This document shows positions 26,782 through 39,693 of a stretch of DNA of 64,000 bases, piece after piece. A model generated the notes under the pieces. The model was given only the letters and a program-made list of their open reading frames with translations. It was not told the origin of the DNA and made no database searches. Source of the stretch: Salipiger mangrovisoli. Lineage in GTDB: Bacteria; Pseudomonadota; Alphaproteobacteria; Rhodobacterales; Rhodobacteraceae. Both the position numbers and the translations under genes were made by a program. Where the stretch lies: the NCBI RefSeq assembly GCF_015223355.1, contig NZ_JADFFK010000008.1, positions 186,001 to 250,000 on the forward strand, given 5' to 3'. Numbering within the stretch: position 1 is the stretch's first letter; every line of letters starts with the position of its first letter.

Positions 26782-26829
26782 CCGGGGGCGCTGCCCCCGG
26801 ACCCCCGGGATACTTGATCCTAGAAGAAG
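26782..26829 (+). repeat. Dispersed intergenic element, copy D (hairpin plus core)
   Basis: Hairpin CCGGGGGC-GCT-GCCCCCGG (26782-26800), then a C-run, then core GGGATACTT-GAT-CCTAGAAGAAG (26807-26829). It lies 33 bases (core) past the panC stop in the same orientation. Confidence 0.75.
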
Positions 26830-26849
26830 CAGGGGCGGCGGTCCTCGGG

Positions 26850-26872
26850 GGGCGTCGAGGCAGACATATCCC
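26850..26872 (-). repeat. Degenerate copy of the dispersed element after the M20 gene
   Basis: On the minus strand GGGATATGT-CTG-CCTCGACGCCC matches the core at GGGATA, CCT and scattered later positions. It is 47 bases past the M20 gene stop, in that gene's orientation, and head-to-head with copy D. Preceded by CCTCCGGCGCG, like copy B. Confidence 0.4.
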
Positions 26873-26918
26873 CGCGCCGGAGGTAGTCCGACGCCGGGAC
26901 AGGCGCACCGGGAGAGGC

Positions 26919-28193
26919 TCAGCGCAGCAGCAGCCGGTCGAGGCTGCGGGCCATGACGCGGGCGCTGTCGAGCATGTCGGTGACACCGATCCATTCGTCG
27001 GGCTTGTGCGCAAGTTCCAGCACGCCCGGCCCGTAGGCGATGCAGTTCTTCAGCTTGCCGATGCGGTCGATGTGCTTCTGGTCGTAGCTGCCGGGCGAGG
27101 CGACGTAAGTGGCGTCCTGCCCCAGTACCTCGCGGATGGCCTCGGCAACGGTGGTGACCACCGGGGCGGACTTCTCGGTCATCGAGGGGATGACGCGGTT
27201 GATTTCCCGTATTTCGTAATCGAAATTCGGGCGGCGGGCTTTCAGGTCTTCCAGGAGGCCCACCACTTCCTCCTGCACGCCCTCCACCGTCTCCTCGATG
27301 AGGAAGCGCCGGTCGATCACGATGCGGCAGCTGTCGGGCACGCAATGCGCCGGCAGCCCCTCGTGCCGCTCGTCCTGCCCGCCGTGGATCGAGTTGATGT
27401 TCATCGTCGAATGGCGCGCGCCCTCGGGGACCACGGGCATCTCGGTGGTGCGGGCGGCCATGGCGGGGAAGAGCGTTTCCTCGAAGGCGTCGAGCACGGC
27501 ACCCATGTGGCGGATCGCGCAGTCGCCGAGGAAGGGCATGGAGCCATGGGCGATCTCGCCCTTGGTCTCGATCTCGGCCCACCAGCCACCGCGGTGGCCG
27601 AGGCAGATGCGGTGCTTGTCGAGCGGCTCGGGGATGATCACGTGCTGCACGCGCTGCGGCGAGAACCAGCCCTCCTTCGCGAGGTGCGCCACGCCGCCGT
27701 AGCCGCCGGATTCCTCGTCCGCCGTGGCGCTGATCTCCACCGCGCCGGCAAAGTCGGGATGCTCTTCGAGGAAGGCCTCGGCGGCGATGATCGAGGCGGC
27801 GAGCCCGCCCTTCATGTCACAGGTGCCGCGGCCGTAGATGCGGTCGCCCTCGAGCGCGCCGCCGAAGGGATCGCGGGTCCAGCCGGCACCCACTTCGACC
27901 ACGTCGTGATGCGAGTTGAAGTGCACGCAGTCGCCGGGGCGCGGGCCCTCGCGGCGGGCGACGATGTTCCAGCGCGGGTAGCGGTCGCTGTCGCCGGGCG
28001 CGTCTTCCGCGCGGACCAGCGTGCAGGCGAAGCCGCGCGCCGCGAGGCGGCGCTCGAGCAGGTCGCAGATGTCGCGGTAATATTGCCCCGGCGGGTTCAG
28101 CGTCGGAATGCGGACGAGTGCCTGCGTGAGCGCGATCAGCTCGTCACGCTTGTCGGCAATGCGGTCTTCGAGGCGGCTGGATGTGTCTCTCAT
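26919..28193 (-). CDS. M20 family metallodeacylase (ArgE/DapE-like)
   Basis: 424 residues. Metal ligands visible: HFNSHHDVVEVGAGW, GRGTCDMKGGLAASIIAAEA and ATADEESGGYGG, the H-x-D / D / E-E pattern of two-zinc M20 peptidases. The dimerisation domain (AHGSMPFLGDCAIRHMGAVL) follows, and SPGSYDQKHIDRIGKL ends the catalytic part. Annotated relatives remove acyl groups from acetylornithine or succinyl-diaminopimelate, but the divergence from true ArgE/DapE leaves the substrate open. ATG 28193. Convergent with panC. Confidence 0.88.
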   Translation of the reverse strand: MRDTSSRLEDRIADKRDELIALTQALVRIPTLNPPGQYYRDICDLLERRLAARGFACTLVRAEDAPGDSDRYPRWNIVARREGPRPGDCVHFNSHHDVVEVGAGWTRDPFGGALEGDRIYGRGTCDMKGGLAASIIAAEAFLEEHPDFAGAVEISATADEESGGYGGVAHLAKEGWFSPQRVQHVIIPEPLDKHRICLGHRGGWWAEIETKGEIAHGSMPFLGDCAIRHMGAVLDAFEETLFPAMAARTTEMPVVPEGARHSTMNINSIHGGQDERHEGLPAHCVPDSCRIVIDRRFLIEETVEGVQEEVVGLLEDLKARRPNFDYEIREINRVIPSMTEKSAPVVTTVAEAIREVLGQDATYVASPGSYDQKHIDRIGKLKNCIAYGPGVLELAHKPDEWIGVTDMLDSARVMARSLDRLLLR

Positions 28194-28266
28194 GGCCGCA
28201 GTGTTCCCGGCTTTGCCGCGCCGCGCAAGCGTTGCAGCAAAGCCGTTGCGTTCCGGGGGCGGCACC

Positions 28267-29214
28267 TCAGGGGAAGCGCAACCGCGGTGCCTCGCCGAGC
28301 GGGATCGGGCCGAGCCGGGCGATGCCCCCGTCGAGGGTCAGCGGCAGGTCCAGCGTGTCGCGGTTGCCCGAGAGGCCGGCGACGAGGCCGAGCCCGTCTT
28401 CCAGCGCCTGCGCCATGCCCTCGGGCAGCTGGCCGCTCTGGCGGGCGATATCGATCATCTCGCGCCAGTTCACCGCCTTCACCGTCACCTGACCGTCGAG
28501 GCGGCCATCGTCATCCACGTCCACGTCCCCCGCGACCTTCAGCTGCAGGTCGTCGACCTTGTACTCGGCGAGGCGCAGGTCCACGCGCAGCGGCTGCGGA
28601 TGCGGGCCGGCCTGCTGGCCGACGCGCAGCGGCAGGTCGGTGTCGAAGCCCGCGTCGAGCCGGATCGCATCGGCCACGCGCCCGCCCGAACCGGCGATGG
28701 CGTCGGCGCCGACGGCAATCCGGTAGCTGGTGTCCTCCCCCTCGTCGCGGGTGAGCGCGGCGGTCAGCCCGGCCAGCGCCGCGGTGGTGGCGCCGGTGAG
28801 GTTCAGGGTCTGCGCCTCGAAATTAGCGCGCACCACGATGTCGCCCTCGTGGATGAAGCTGGCGCGCATCCCGTCCGAGGCGACCTCGGTCTCGCCAAGC
28901 TGGGTGGTCACGGTCATCTGCGGCGGGAAGGCGAGGATCTCATGGCCGAAATTGTAGACGAGGCGGTAGATGTCGACGAAGGGCGCCTGCCAGCGCAGGC
29001 CCTCGGGGCTTTCCAGCACCAGCCCGCTCAGCCGCGCATCGACGCGGTTGGGAAAGCCCTGGAACGAGAGATCCTCGTAGCTGGCAGTCCAGCCCTCGGC
29101 CCGGCGCGCTTCCATCCAGCCATCGATCGCCTTGCGTTCGAAATGCACCGAAACGAACCAGAACCCGGACCAGGCCAGCGCGGCCACGATCACGGCAGTC
29201 AACAGCTTCTTCAC
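28267..29214 (-). CDS. DUF2125 domain-containing exported protein
   Basis: 315 residues. An uncleaved-looking N-terminal helix (KKLLTAVIVAALAWSGFWFV) anchors a periplasmic beta-rich body. WMEARRAEGWTASYEDLSFQ and GFPNRVDARLSGLVLESPEG are the DUF2125 signature, common in alphaproteobacteria and without known function; the fold resembles AsmA-like lipid-handling proteins only loosely. GTG 29214 was chosen because AAGGGGGCGCAAG precedes it. An upstream ATG at 29262 would crowd the divergent chaC start. Confidence 0.82.
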   Translation of the reverse strand: MKKLLTAVIVAALAWSGFWFVSVHFERKAIDGWMEARRAEGWTASYEDLSFQGFPNRVDARLSGLVLESPEGLRWQAPFVDIYRLVYNFGHEILAFPPQMTVTTQLGETEVASDGMRASFIHEGDIVVRANFEAQTLNLTGATTAALAGLTAALTRDEGEDTSYRIAVGADAIAGSGGRVADAIRLDAGFDTDLPLRVGQQAGPHPQPLRVDLRLAEYKVDDLQLKVAGDVDVDDDGRLDGQVTVKAVNWREMIDIARQSGQLPEGMAQALEDGLGLVAGLSGNRDTLDLPLTLDGGIARLGPIPLGEAPRLRFP

Positions 29215-29277
29215 CTTGCGCCCCCTTTTCTGACGGACAGGATTGGTGTTTACAGCCCACATGCGGAAAGGACCAGA

Positions 29278-29823
29278 ATGATGGCGCTTTGGGTCTTCGG
29301 CTATGGCTCACTTCTTTGGAACCCCGGCTTTCCGGTGGCCGAGAGCGTGCATGCCACGCTGCCCGGATACCGGCGTTCGTTCTGCATGCGCTCGATCCAT
29401 CATCGCGGCACGCCCGAGGCGCCGGGGCTGGTGCTGGCGCTCGACGAGGAGCATGCCGCCTCCTGCGAGGGGCTGGCGCTGCGCGCGCGGCCGGGAACGG
29501 AAAGCGCAACCCTGGAATACCTGCGCGAGCGCGAGCTGGTCTCGGCAGCCTATTACGAGGCGGTGATTCCTCTGGCCCTACAGGACGGGCGCTCGGTGGA
29601 GGCGGTGACCTACATCATCGACCCGGACCACGTGCAATATTGCGGCGGGCTCGACCTCGAGGAGCAGGCGCGGATCATCGCGCAGGCGATCGGCGGACGC
29701 GGGCCGAACAGCGAATATCTCTACAACACCGCTTCGCATCTGGAACATCTGGGCATTCCTGATGCCGAGCTGCACTGGTTGGCGGATCGTGTACGCGGCC
29801 TGACCGATAACGGCTTGGCTTGA
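29278..29823 (+). CDS. ChaC-like gamma-glutamylcyclotransferase
   Basis: 181 residues with the ChaC N-terminus WVFGYGSLLWNPGFPVAES and the later SIHHRGTPEAPGLVLALDEE and VTYIIDPDHVQYCGGLDLEE. ChaC enzymes cut glutathione to 5-oxoproline and Cys-Gly in the cytoplasm; the catalytic glutamate is probably in YYEAVIPL. The start is one of two adjacent ATGs (29278/29281), with GGAAAGGACCAGA upstream. Divergent from the DUF2125 gene. Confidence 0.9.
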   Translation: MMALWVFGYGSLLWNPGFPVAESVHATLPGYRRSFCMRSIHHRGTPEAPGLVLALDEEHAASCEGLALRARPGTESATLEYLRERELVSAAYYEAVIPLALQDGRSVEAVTYIIDPDHVQYCGGLDLEEQARIIAQAIGGRGPNSEYLYNTASHLEHLGIPDAELHWLADRVRGLTDNGLA

Positions 29824-29878
29824 TCATGGCGAAGCCATAGGCTGCAAAACAGAATTTTGCCAAAATCGGGTGCCCCAG

Positions 29879-31093
29879 ATGGACCGACGCAATCTTGAGG
29901 CAGAGGCCCATTTCAGCCAACCGATCCGCCAGATCACCCTGATGCTGGCGGTGCTCGGCCTGTGCGGCGCGGGCGCGGTGCTTGTGCTGCCGCGCGTTCT
30001 GCCTGTGTTCCAATCGAACCCCTACCTCAACGGCTTCATCCTCTTCGTCTTTGTCCTGGGCGTGCTGGCCTGCTTCCTGCAGGTGGCGCAGCTGATCACC
30101 TCGGTGCGCTGGATCGAGGGCTTTGCCTCGGGCCGCGACGCGGGTGCCCGCCCGCCGCGCCTGCTGGCACCCCTGGCGGCGCTGCTGCGGCGGCACGACA
30201 AGCGGCTGCAGATCACCACCACCTCGACCCGCTCGATCCTCGACTCGGTGGCGACGCGGATCGACGAAGCGCGCGAGATCACCCGCTATATCGTCTCGCT
30301 GCTGATCTTCCTCGGGCTTCTGGGCACCTTCTACGGGCTGGCCACCACGGTTCCGGCGCTGGTCGATACCATCCGCAGCCTCGTGCCCAAGGATGGCGAG
30401 AGTGGGGTGCAGACCTTCTCGCGGCTGATGAGCGGGCTCGAGGGGCAACTCGGCGGCATGGGCGTGGCCTTTGCCTCCTCGCTGCTCGGCCTTGCCGGGT
30501 CGCTGATCGTCGGCCTGCTCGAGCTCTTCGCCGGGCATGGGCAGAACCGCTTCTACCGGGAGCTGGAAGAATGGCTGAGCTCGATCACCAAGCTCAGCTT
30601 CAGCTCGGGCGAGGGCGAGGGCAGCGGCGACGAGGCGCTGATCGGCATGGTGCTCGACCAGATGACCGAGCAGATGGAACGGATGAGCGCGCTCTACGCC
30701 GAGAGCGAGCAGGGCCGGATGGAGATCGAAGGGCGGCTCGGGCAACTGGCCGATTCCATCGAACGGATGACCGAGCGGCTTGAGGCGACGGCGCCGTCGA
30801 ACAACTCGCTGGCGCGCATCGCCGAGGGGCAGGAGCGGCTGATCGAGGTTCTGGAAAGCCGCGAGAGCGCCGAGGGGCTGGATGCGGAAAGCCGGATGCG
30901 TCTGCGTTCGATCGACGTCCAGATGCTGAGGTTGCTGGAAGAGGTGGCCGCCGGGCGGCAGGAGAGCATGGCCGAGCTGCGCACCGATCTTGCCACGCTG
31001 ACCCGCGTGATCGGCCAGATGGCGCGACCGCAAGCCCCGCAGGTGCGCGCGGTCCGACCCGGCCCGGCGCGCTCCGGCGGATCCGAGGGCTGA
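29879..31093 (+). CDS. MotA/TolQ/ExbB-like proton-channel subunit
   Basis: 404 residues. Four membrane helices at about 19-38, 51-73, 137-158 and 193-217. The third carries the MotA/ExbB hallmark IFLGLLGTFYGLATTVPALV and the fourth GMGVAFASSLLGLAGSLIVG, which together line the ion path. A cytoplasmic loop of about 60 residues lies between helices 2 and 3, and a 185-residue cytoplasmic tail contains a coiled-coil stretch (MTEQMERMSALYAESEQGRM). It is three bases upstream of the MotB/OmpA-like partner, so the two should form one stator-like complex. Not flagellar MotA (no flagellar genes near); resembles ZorA or the alphaproteobacterial ExbB family. Driven process unknown. Confidence 0.82.
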   Translation: MDRRNLEAEAHFSQPIRQITLMLAVLGLCGAGAVLVLPRVLPVFQSNPYLNGFILFVFVLGVLACFLQVAQLITSVRWIEGFASGRDAGARPPRLLAPLAALLRRHDKRLQITTTSTRSILDSVATRIDEAREITRYIVSLLIFLGLLGTFYGLATTVPALVDTIRSLVPKDGESGVQTFSRLMSGLEGQLGGMGVAFASSLLGLAGSLIVGLLELFAGHGQNRFYRELEEWLSSITKLSFSSGEGEGSGDEALIGMVLDQMTEQMERMSALYAESEQGRMEIEGRLGQLADSIERMTERLEATAPSNNSLARIAEGQERLIEVLESRESAEGLDAESRMRLRSIDVQMLRLLEEVAAGRQESMAELRTDLATLTRVIGQMARPQAPQVRAVRPGPARSGGSEG

Positions 31094-31096
31094 TCC

Positions 31097-32998
31097 ATGC
31101 CCCTGTCGCGCCGCACCGGAGCCCGTCTGCAGGCCAATATCTGGCCCGGTTTCGTCGATGCGATGACCGGGCTTTTGCTGGTGCTGATGTTCGTGCTCAC
31201 CATCTTCATGGTGATCCAGTTCGTGCTGCGCGAGACGATCACCGGGCAGGAAACCGAGTTGAGCAGCCTGTCGGGCGAGCTTGCCGCCCTGGCGCAGGCG
31301 CTGGGGGTGCAGGAGCGCAAGAACACCGCGTTGACCAACCAGCTCGGTGAGCTGGAGGCGACGCTGTCAGACAATGCCACCCAGCTGGCCGAGCAGCAGT
31401 CGATCATCGCCGCGCTCACCGCGCAGCGCGATGATCAGCAGGGGCGCATTGCCTCATTCGAGGAACAGGTGGCGTCGCTGATCGCTGAACGCGACGGGGC
31501 GCAGCAGGCCATCACCGCGCTCAGTGCCGAGAAGGACGAGCTGACCTCGGATCGCGATGCGCTCGAAACCGCGCTGGCCTCGGCCCGGTCGGAGATGGAC
31601 GCGCAGACCGAAGCCGCGCGGCTCGACGCGGCCAAGCGAGAGGCGATGGAGGCGCTCCTTGCCGACCTGCGGGCCAAGAATTCCGAGCAGGAGGTGCAGC
31701 TGGGCGGGCTCTCGGCGCAGGTCGAGGCGCTGCAACAGGATCTGACCGACGAGGAGCAGCGCAAGCTCGCCGAATCCGAGGCCGCCGCCGCGCTGCGCAA
31801 GCGGCTCGAGGGCGCGCAGGCGGAGCTGACCGCGATGACCCTCTCGCTCGAGCAGCAGCGCAAGCAGGCCGAAGACACGCTGACCCTGCTCGCAGCGGCG
31901 CGCGAGGGCGAATCCGAGCTGAACGCCCGGCTGGCGGCGGCGCTGGCCGCGGACAACAGCAACGAGCTCGAGGCGCGGATCGTCGCGCTCGAAACCGAGC
32001 TGTCGCAGGCGCAGCAGAGTGGCGACACGGCGCAGGGCGAGCTTGCCAGCCTGCGCAGCGATCTGGCGACGGCGCGCGCGGAGCGGGACGCGGCGCAGGT
32101 AAAGCTGGCCGAGACGCTGGCGGCGCAGAGCGACGTCGAGCTGGATGCCCAGCAGGTGCGCGACCGGCTGACGGCGGCGCTGGCCGCCAAGGCCGCCGCC
32201 GAGGCGAAGCTGGCCGAGGGGCTGAGCGACGACGAGCGCCAGCAGGCGCTGCTGGCGCAGGCCCGTCAGGAGCTCGAAGCCAGCGACGATCGCGCCAGCG
32301 CCGCGCAGAAGCAGTCGGAACTGCTGAACCAGCAGGTCGCGGCGCTGCGCACGCAGCTGTCGCAATTGCAGGGGCTGCTCGACGACAGCCGCGAGAAGGA
32401 TGCCGAGGCACAGGTGCAGATCCAGAACCTCGGATCGGACCTCAACGCCGCGCTGGCCCGTGTCGCCGCCGAGGAGCGCAAGCGCCGGCAGCTCGAGGAG
32501 GCCGAGCGCAAGCGGCTCGAAGCGCAGGCGCAGGATCTCGAGCGCTACCGCTCGGAGTTCTTCGGACGCCTGCGCGAGGTGGTCGGCCAGCAGGAAGGCG
32601 TGCGCATCGAGGGGGACCGCTTCGTCTTCTCCTCCGAGGTGCTGTTTCCGCCGGGTGGGGCAACACTGTCGGTGGTTGGCGAGCAGGAGATCTCGAAGAT
32701 CGCAGGGCTGATCCGCACCATCGCGCGCGACATCCCGCCGGGGATCAACTGGATCCTGCGGGTGGACGGCCACACGGACGACACGCCGCTGCGCCCCGGG
32801 GCGCCTTTTGCCGACAACTGGGAACTCAGCCAGGCGCGGGCGCTGTCGGTGGTGCGCTACATGGTGCAGAACGAGGGCATCCCACCGCAGCGCCTGTCGG
32901 CCAACGGTTTCGGGGAGTTCCAGCCGTTGAACACCGACGGCAGCGAGGCGGCCAAGGCGCAGAATCGCCGGATCGAGTTGAAGCTGACCGAGAAGTAG
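31097..32998 (+). CDS. MotB/ZorB-like protein: TM helix, giant coiled coil, OmpA domain
   Basis: 633 residues. One N-terminal helix (PGFVDAMTGLLLVLMFVLTI) with aspartate 21 at the position of the proton-binding Asp of MotB/ZorB. Residues about 50-495 are an almost unbroken Glu/Ala/Gln/Leu/Arg coiled coil. Residues 501-633 are an OmpA-like peptidoglycan-binding domain (RVDGHTDDTPLRP, NWELSQARALSVVRYM, AKAQNRRIELKL). The topology puts coil and OmpA in the periplasm. As one straight helix the coil would be about 65 nm, far beyond a usual periplasm, so it must bend, fold back or lie along the wall. Co-transcribed with the channel subunit upstream. Likely couples proton flow to cell-wall or envelope work. 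Confidence 0.82.
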   Translation: MPLSRRTGARLQANIWPGFVDAMTGLLLVLMFVLTIFMVIQFVLRETITGQETELSSLSGELAALAQALGVQERKNTALTNQLGELEATLSDNATQLAEQQSIIAALTAQRDDQQGRIASFEEQVASLIAERDGAQQAITALSAEKDELTSDRDALETALASARSEMDAQTEAARLDAAKREAMEALLADLRAKNSEQEVQLGGLSAQVEALQQDLTDEEQRKLAESEAAAALRKRLEGAQAELTAMTLSLEQQRKQAEDTLTLLAAAREGESELNARLAAALAADNSNELEARIVALETELSQAQQSGDTAQGELASLRSDLATARAERDAAQVKLAETLAAQSDVELDAQQVRDRLTAALAAKAAAEAKLAEGLSDDERQQALLAQARQELEASDDRASAAQKQSELLNQQVAALRTQLSQLQGLLDDSREKDAEAQVQIQNLGSDLNAALARVAAEERKRRQLEEAERKRLEAQAQDLERYRSEFFGRLREVVGQQEGVRIEGDRFVFSSEVLFPPGGATLSVVGEQEISKIAGLIRTIARDIPPGINWILRVDGHTDDTPLRPGAPFADNWELSQARALSVVRYMVQNEGIPPQRLSANGFGEFQPLNTDGSEAAKAQNRRIELKLTEK

Positions 32999-33072
32999 GG
33001 CAGGGGCGGCGGCACTGGCGCGACCGTAGGCCGACGACGTCTGTTTGGCCAAGCTACCATAGGGACAAAAGA

Positions 33073-33106
33073 AAACCTCCCCGCCAGGGTCCTGGCGGGG
33101 AGGTTT
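33073..33106. terminator. Bidirectional terminator between the OmpA-like gene and clpA
   Basis: A 16-bp perfect stem: AAACCTCCCCGCCAGG (33073-33088) with its complement at 33091-33106. T-rich on the minus side (TTTTCTTTTG), so strongest for clpA; it also serves the plus-strand gene. Confidence 0.88.
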
Positions 33107-33125
33107 CACTTGATCAGGCCGTGTC

Positions 33126-35453
<2,328 letters not shown>

Positions 35454-35511
35454 GGCGTGCTCCTTCCTGTCTGCGTCGGGCACGGGGCCCAACATTGCCT
35501 CTTACCGTTAA

Positions 35512-35540
35512 AGTTTGGTCGATCAGGACCATCCTTCAAG
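35512..35540 (-). promoter_or_regulatory. Possible RpoH-like promoter of clpA
   Basis: On the minus strand CTTGAA (35540-35535), 16 bases, then CCAAACT (35518-35512). The -35 matches the heat-shock consensus, the -10 only partly. The spacing equals that of the better clpB promoter. TTGAAG with a 17-base spacer to AAACTT is the sigma70 reading. Confidence 0.35.
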
Positions 35541-35606
35541 TGTTTTCTAGGCTTGCGGCGCTCACATTTGCCTCGGTGGGTGCAACGTGGCGTGAAAAGC
35601 GGCGGC

Positions 35607-36368
35607 CTAGAAGCGGTCTTTCCTGGAGCGGATTTCGGCAAAGACGACGGCATTCGTCGCCTCGGTCAAACCGAGCCGCTCGCGGATCTCGGGGGAGTCC
35701 GGTCGCAGGAAAGGGTTGGTGGCCAGTTCCTCGGACAGCGCGCAGGAGGCGGTGGGTCGCCCCTCTGTCCGGGCTTTGGCGATGGCGTCACACCGAGATT
35801 TAAGCTCGGCGTTCTCTGGTTCAATAGTAAGCGCAAATCGGGCGTTGGCGGAAGTGTATTCGTGGCCCGAGCAAATCATCGTGTCCGGCGGCAGCGCCAT
35901 GAGCCGCTGCATCGAGGCCCACATCATTTCGGCGTCCCCCTCGAACAGCCGTCCGCAGCCAAGTGCCATGAGGCTGTCGGCGGTGAAGGCGGCCTGCGCC
36001 TGCGGCATGTAGAAGGCGACATGGCCGAGCGTATGGCCCGGCACATCGATCACATGCACCCCGACGCCCGCGATCGAGACCTCGTCGCCGCCGCCGACCA
36101 GCTCGTCCAGCCCCGCAATCTTCGCGGCCTCGGCGCGGGGGCCGATGACGATGCAGCCGTAGCGGTCGCGCAGTTCGGCGATTCCGCCGACGTGGTCGTG
36201 GTGGTGGTGGGTGATGAGAATCGCCGAGAGCGTCCAGCCGCGCGCGTCGAGCGCCGCCATGATCGGCGCCGCCTCGGGGGCATCGATCAGGATCACCCCG
36301 TCCGGCCCGTTGACCAGGTAGGCATAGTTGTCGCTCAGGCAGGGGACCGTGACGATCTCGAGGGGCAT
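35607..36368 (-). CDS. gloB: Hydroxyacylglutathione hydrolase (glyoxalase II)
   Basis: 253 residues, metallo-beta-lactamase fold. The binuclear metal motif THHHHDHVGG, then VIDVPGHTLGHVAFYM, FTADSLMALGCGRLFEGDAE and the C-terminal glutathione-binding SGHEYTSANARFALTIEPEN are all present. It hydrolyses S-lactoylglutathione to lactate and glutathione. ATG 36368. Divergent from the methyltransferase gene. Confidence 0.95.
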   Translation of the reverse strand: MPLEIVTVPCLSDNYAYLVNGPDGVILIDAPEAAPIMAALDARGWTLSAILITHHHHDHVGGIAELRDRYGCIVIGPRAEAAKIAGLDELVGGGDEVSIAGVGVHVIDVPGHTLGHVAFYMPQAQAAFTADSLMALGCGRLFEGDAEMMWASMQRLMALPPDTMICSGHEYTSANARFALTIEPENAELKSRCDAIAKARTEGRPTASCALSEELATNPFLRPDSPEIRERLGLTEATNAVVFAEIRSRKDRF

Positions 36369-36442
36369 GGCTTTTCCTTCAAGGCTTTGACAGAGTGACT
36401 AGCGAGAGTGACCCAGACTGACGCAAGGGACGACGGCCCGCA

Positions 36443-37192
36443 ATGCATCCGGACGTGCAGGCGCTTCGCGACTTCTATTATCGCAGCGCGCTTGGCCGCG
36501 TGGCGCGCGGCGCCCTACGCGACCAGGTGCTGCGATTCTGGCCCGAGGCGCAGGGGCTGAACGTGGCGGGCTACGGCTTTGCCGTGCCGGTGCTGCGGCC
36601 CTATCTTTCCCAGGCCCGCCGGGTCATGGCGCTGATGCCTGCGCCGCAGGGGGTGATGCGCTGGCCTGCGGGAATGCCGAACGTCTCGGTGCTGACCGAA
36701 GAGATGCTCTGGCCGGTGGAAACAGGGCACCTCGACCGGCTCGTGGTCATGCATGGGCTCGAGACCTGCAACAATGTCACCGCGCTGCTCGATGAATGCT
36801 ACCGCACGCTCGGGCCGGGGGGCGAAGTGCTGTTCATCGTGCCCAACCGGTCGGGGCTCTGGGCGCGCTCGGAAAGCACGCCCTTCGGACAGGGCAGGCC
36901 CTATTCGCTCAGCCAGCTCGACGCCCAGCTCAAGGCCCATGACTTCCTGCGCGTGGCGAATGCCTCGGTGCTCTACCAGCCGCCCTCGACCCGGCGCTTC
37001 TGGATGAAGACCGCCCCGGCTTGGGAACGGATTGGCCGGACGGTGCCGGCGGTGATGGCTGGAGGAGTGCTGATGGTGCGCGCCTCGAAGCGCTTCCCGC
37101 CGCAGCGCAATGGCATCGGAGACCGGGTGCGCGTCCCGAGCCCGCTGGAGGTGTTGAGCCCCGCCCCGAGCAAGGAGCCCAAGGCGGTTTGA
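36443..37192 (+). CDS. Class I SAM-dependent methyltransferase
   Basis: 249 residues. The Rossmann core is degenerate at the usual glycine motif ([20 protein letters not shown]), but [40 protein letters not shown] and the hydrophobic C-terminal strand are as in UbiE/Methyltransf_11 proteins. Substrate unknown. ATG 36443. Its pairing back-to-back with gloB seems common in this family of bacteria. Confidence 0.8.
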   Translation: MHPDVQALRDFYYRSALGRVARGALRDQVLRFWPEAQGLNVAGYGFAVPVLRPYLSQARRVMALMPAPQGVMRWPAGMPNVSVLTEEMLWPVETGHLDRLVVMHGLETCNNVTALLDECYRTLGPGGEVLFIVPNRSGLWARSESTPFGQGRPYSLSQLDAQLKAHDFLRVANASVLYQPPSTRRFWMKTAPAWERIGRTVPAVMAGGVLMVRASKRFPPQRNGIGDRVRVPSPLEVLSPAPSKEPKAV

Positions 37193-37572
37193 GCCGCGAT
37201 CGTGGGCAAAAAGATTCGCCGGAACGCTTCCAGGAGCACATATCTCCTTAAGATTGTGACCCGTCTGGCACGTTTGCGCTAGCGTGACGCATGATCAAAA
37301 ACTGCGCTCTCGTGACGCATTATTTCCAACGCTCACGAAAAAGCGAGACATTCCATAGCCCTGTCTGCCGCAATGCCGCGAGAGACCGATCAGGGACCGG
37401 AAAAGCTACGCTCCGCAGATGGTTAAATGGCCGTTAGCATGTTGCGAGGTCCCCGGCGCTCTGATAGATCGACGGCGATTTCGACGCCTTGAGGGCTTCA
37501 GGGCAGGGACAACGCCTCCGGATGCCGGATTACTTCCGTGCGTCGCGGGGGCCTCATATCGGAAGGGTGGAC
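37193..37572. other. Leader/promoter region of atpHAGDC
   Basis: 380 bases with no convincing gene. It contains a direct repeat CGTGACGCAT-(G/T)-AT at 37283-37295 and 37311-37323 (28 bases apart), possibly regulator sites. TTGCGA (37442-37447), 17 bases, TAGATC (37465-37470) is a weak sigma70 promoter candidate for the F1 operon. Confidence 0.45.
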
Positions 37573-38133
37573 GTGTCTGAACCAGCTTCGATCTCCAGCG
37601 GCATCGCGGCGCGCTATGCCACGGCGGTCTTTGGGATCGCCAAAGAGGAAAAAGCGCTCGACAAGCTCGAGAGCGGTATCGACGATCTGTCCGCCGCACT
37701 CGGTGAAAGCGCTGAGCTGAAGGATCTGATCTCTTCGCCGGTCTACACCCGCGAAGCGCAGGGCAAGGCAATCACGGCAATCGCTGCGAAGATGGGCCTC
37801 GCGCCCGTGCTGACGAACACGCTGGGGCTGATGGCCTCCAAGCGCCGTCTCTTCGCGCTGCCGCAGCTCATTGCCCACCTGCGCGAGATGATCGCGGCAG
37901 AGAAGGGTGAGGTGACCGCCGAGGTGACCTCTGCCATCGAGCTGACCCCGGCGCAGGCCAACGAGCTTGCCGCGACGCTGAAGTCGCAGATCGGCTCGGA
38001 CGTGAAGATCAAGTCGACCGTGGATGAGAGCCTCATCGGCGGTCTCGTTGTTAAGGTGGGCTCGAAGATGGTCGATACGTCGATCCGCTCGAAGCTCAAC
38101 TCCCTCCAGAATGCAATGAAAGAGGTCGGATAA
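37573..38133 (+). CDS. atpH: F0F1 ATP synthase subunit delta
   Basis: 186 residues: [20 protein letters not shown], helical N-domain, and [20 protein letters not shown] at the end, the OSCP/delta signature. It links F1 to the peripheral stalk. GTG 37573 was chosen: GGAAGG is 6 bases upstream, and length matches relatives; GTG 37567 would bury that site. Its stop abuts atpA. Confidence 0.95.
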   Translation: MSEPASISSGIAARYATAVFGIAKEEKALDKLESGIDDLSAALGESAELKDLISSPVYTREAQGKAITAIAAKMGLAPVLTNTLGLMASKRRLFALPQLIAHLREMIAAEKGEVTAEVTSAIELTPAQANELAATLKSQIGSDVKIKSTVDESLIGGLVVKVGSKMVDTSIRSKLNSLQNAMKEVG

Positions 38134-39672
<1,539 letters not shown>

Positions 39673-39693
39673 GCGCCCTGAAAGGACAGGATT

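Noticed and set aside
29879-32998. A complete Zorya anti-phage system
   Set aside because: The pair resembles ZorA/ZorB, but no helicase, nuclease or ZorC/D/E gene is adjacent. The long coil is in the B rather than the A subunit.
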